Below are positions 54,182-54,855 of a stretch of 54,855 bases of DNA, in pieces. Where the stretch lies: contig JH152916.1 of NCBI GenBank assembly GCA_000226015.1, positions 29,792-84,646 of the forward strand, written 5' to 3'. The notes below the pieces were generated by a model, which made no database searches, was not told the DNA's origin, and was given only the letters and a program-made list of their open reading frames with translations. The position numbers were made by a program, and so were the translations under genes. Positions within the stretch are counted from its first letter, which is position 1; each line of letters begins with the position of its first letter. The DNA comes from Mnemiopsis leidyi. Lineage: Eukaryota; Ctenophora; Tentaculata; Lobata; Bolinopsidae.

Positions 54182-54855
54182 CTGAGAGAATGGGACAGAG
54201 ATTATTTTCCTGTTGAGCTTTGGGTTCTTCTGTGGAAAAACTCGTCACAGGGTTGTCGCGAGTTGGTAATTTTATTGAACCCATTAAAACATGTAACATA
54301 TAAATTGCTTGTTCTAATGCAAAACAACGGACTGAATTTGGACACATCCCCCGACCCCTAGCCCCCTCTTCATCGTTTTTCCTCTCCCACCCCCCCCCCA
54401 CCCCCGTGACGCACGCTTATAGTAGCCTGGTTCAGCTCTTCCTTCTGGTTATCGTAAAGGTGCGCTGTATCCGATCTGCTGGTCACATTCATCGCCAGAA
54501 GGAACAACCGACACAACTTATTAACTAGCCACACAACACTGACGCTGAACTAGCGGGAAATGACCGCAGATATTCGTTATAAAGCTGTGCAAGTTTTGAG
54601 ATTTAATATCAAGATTGGATGAGCTGGAGATGTACGACAACTTTTACGTGTTGGTTGTCACGTGCTATTTGTATGTGTCACGTGGGTGGTGTGATAAACA
54701 CTGTTATTACAATAAACCGTCCCGGCTTATAATCCATTACAGGAAAATGGAGGGAAGAAGCAAGAGATGTCACCTGGTTTATTGCTTCAAGACTGAGAGT
54801 AAAGCGCACGCAAAGTTTTGGTGGAGTGTTAATTTGATCACGTGATTACATAGCA
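54182..54855. promoter_or_regulatory. CACGTG-containing region upstream of EF-hand gene
   Basis: CACGTG occurs at 54659, 54679 and 54839, upstream of the minus-strand EF-hand gene. A C-run of about nine bases lies at 54392-54400. A 76-codon plus-strand frame begins at 54615 but has no recognisable motif. The missing first exon of the EF-hand gene should be here or beyond the window edge. Confidence 0.4.

Noticed and set aside
54048-54401. 117-codon minus-strand frame overlapping the first visible EF-hand exon
   Set aside because: It is in a different frame from the EF-hand exon, whose helix-loop-helix pattern and matching splice phases are much stronger evidence.

Overview
The window is animal nuclear DNA. 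It is AT-rich, has phase-consistent GT..AG introns, many young tandem repeats and decayed retrotransposons. The best lineage clue is a three-exon prepropeptide at 26055-26755 that ends in Arg-Val-Trp-Tyr-Gly-stop. That is the signature of the VWYamide neuropeptides described from ctenophores, so I infer a ctenophore (comb jelly). This rests on one short gene plus general genome style. No species call is made.

Layout. 1-2.2 kb: no firm gene. 2.29-2.58 kb: a small secreted Cys-rich protein. 3.1-4.95 kb: a dead LINE reverse-transcriptase gene carrying an inserted foldback-element arm and a 46-bp internal tandem array. 5-12.8 kb: repeats, short hairpins, a decayed SGNH-hydrolase ORF and other fragments. 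12.84-13.68 kb: a secreted protein with three saposin-type domains. 14-25.9 kb: mostly minisatellites, hairpins and one strong promoter-like region (E-boxes, inverted CCAAT, TATA) near 18.45-18.72 kb. 26.06-26.76 kb: the VWYamide precursor. 28.2-35.35 kb: a large plus-strand gene encoding an F5/8C-like region, about four Ig domains, an acidic repeat array and two Cys-rich domains. A minus-strand four-exon gene of unknown family (29.41-30.66 kb) appears to sit in one of its introns. 35.4-41.7 kb: tRNA-Gly-derived SINEs, a LINE 3' fragment and a two-armed foldback element. 41.97-52.45 kb: a CECR2-like chromatin gene whose intron 2 contains an intronless class A GPCR on the opposite strand. 52.96-54.18 kb: a minus-strand calmodulin-like EF-hand gene, tail-to-tail with the CECR2-like gene.

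The most unusual signal is that tandem repeats include real splice sites. Exons 2 and 3 of the CECR2-like gene are followed by arrays of 21-bp and 33-bp units, each carrying GTAAGT or a close variant in fixed register. The acceptor of VWYamide exon 2 is the last of four 43-49 bp units that each carry an acceptor-like AG. The Ig gene has an 18-bp in-frame duplication of a splice donor. In the three larger arrays only the site joined to the annotated exon keeps the reading frame. Splice-site-spanning tandem duplication may therefore be a recurrent mode of intron evolution in this genome.

All gene models were read by eye from splice consensus, phase and protein similarity remembered from known families. 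No alignment, transcript or database search was possible.
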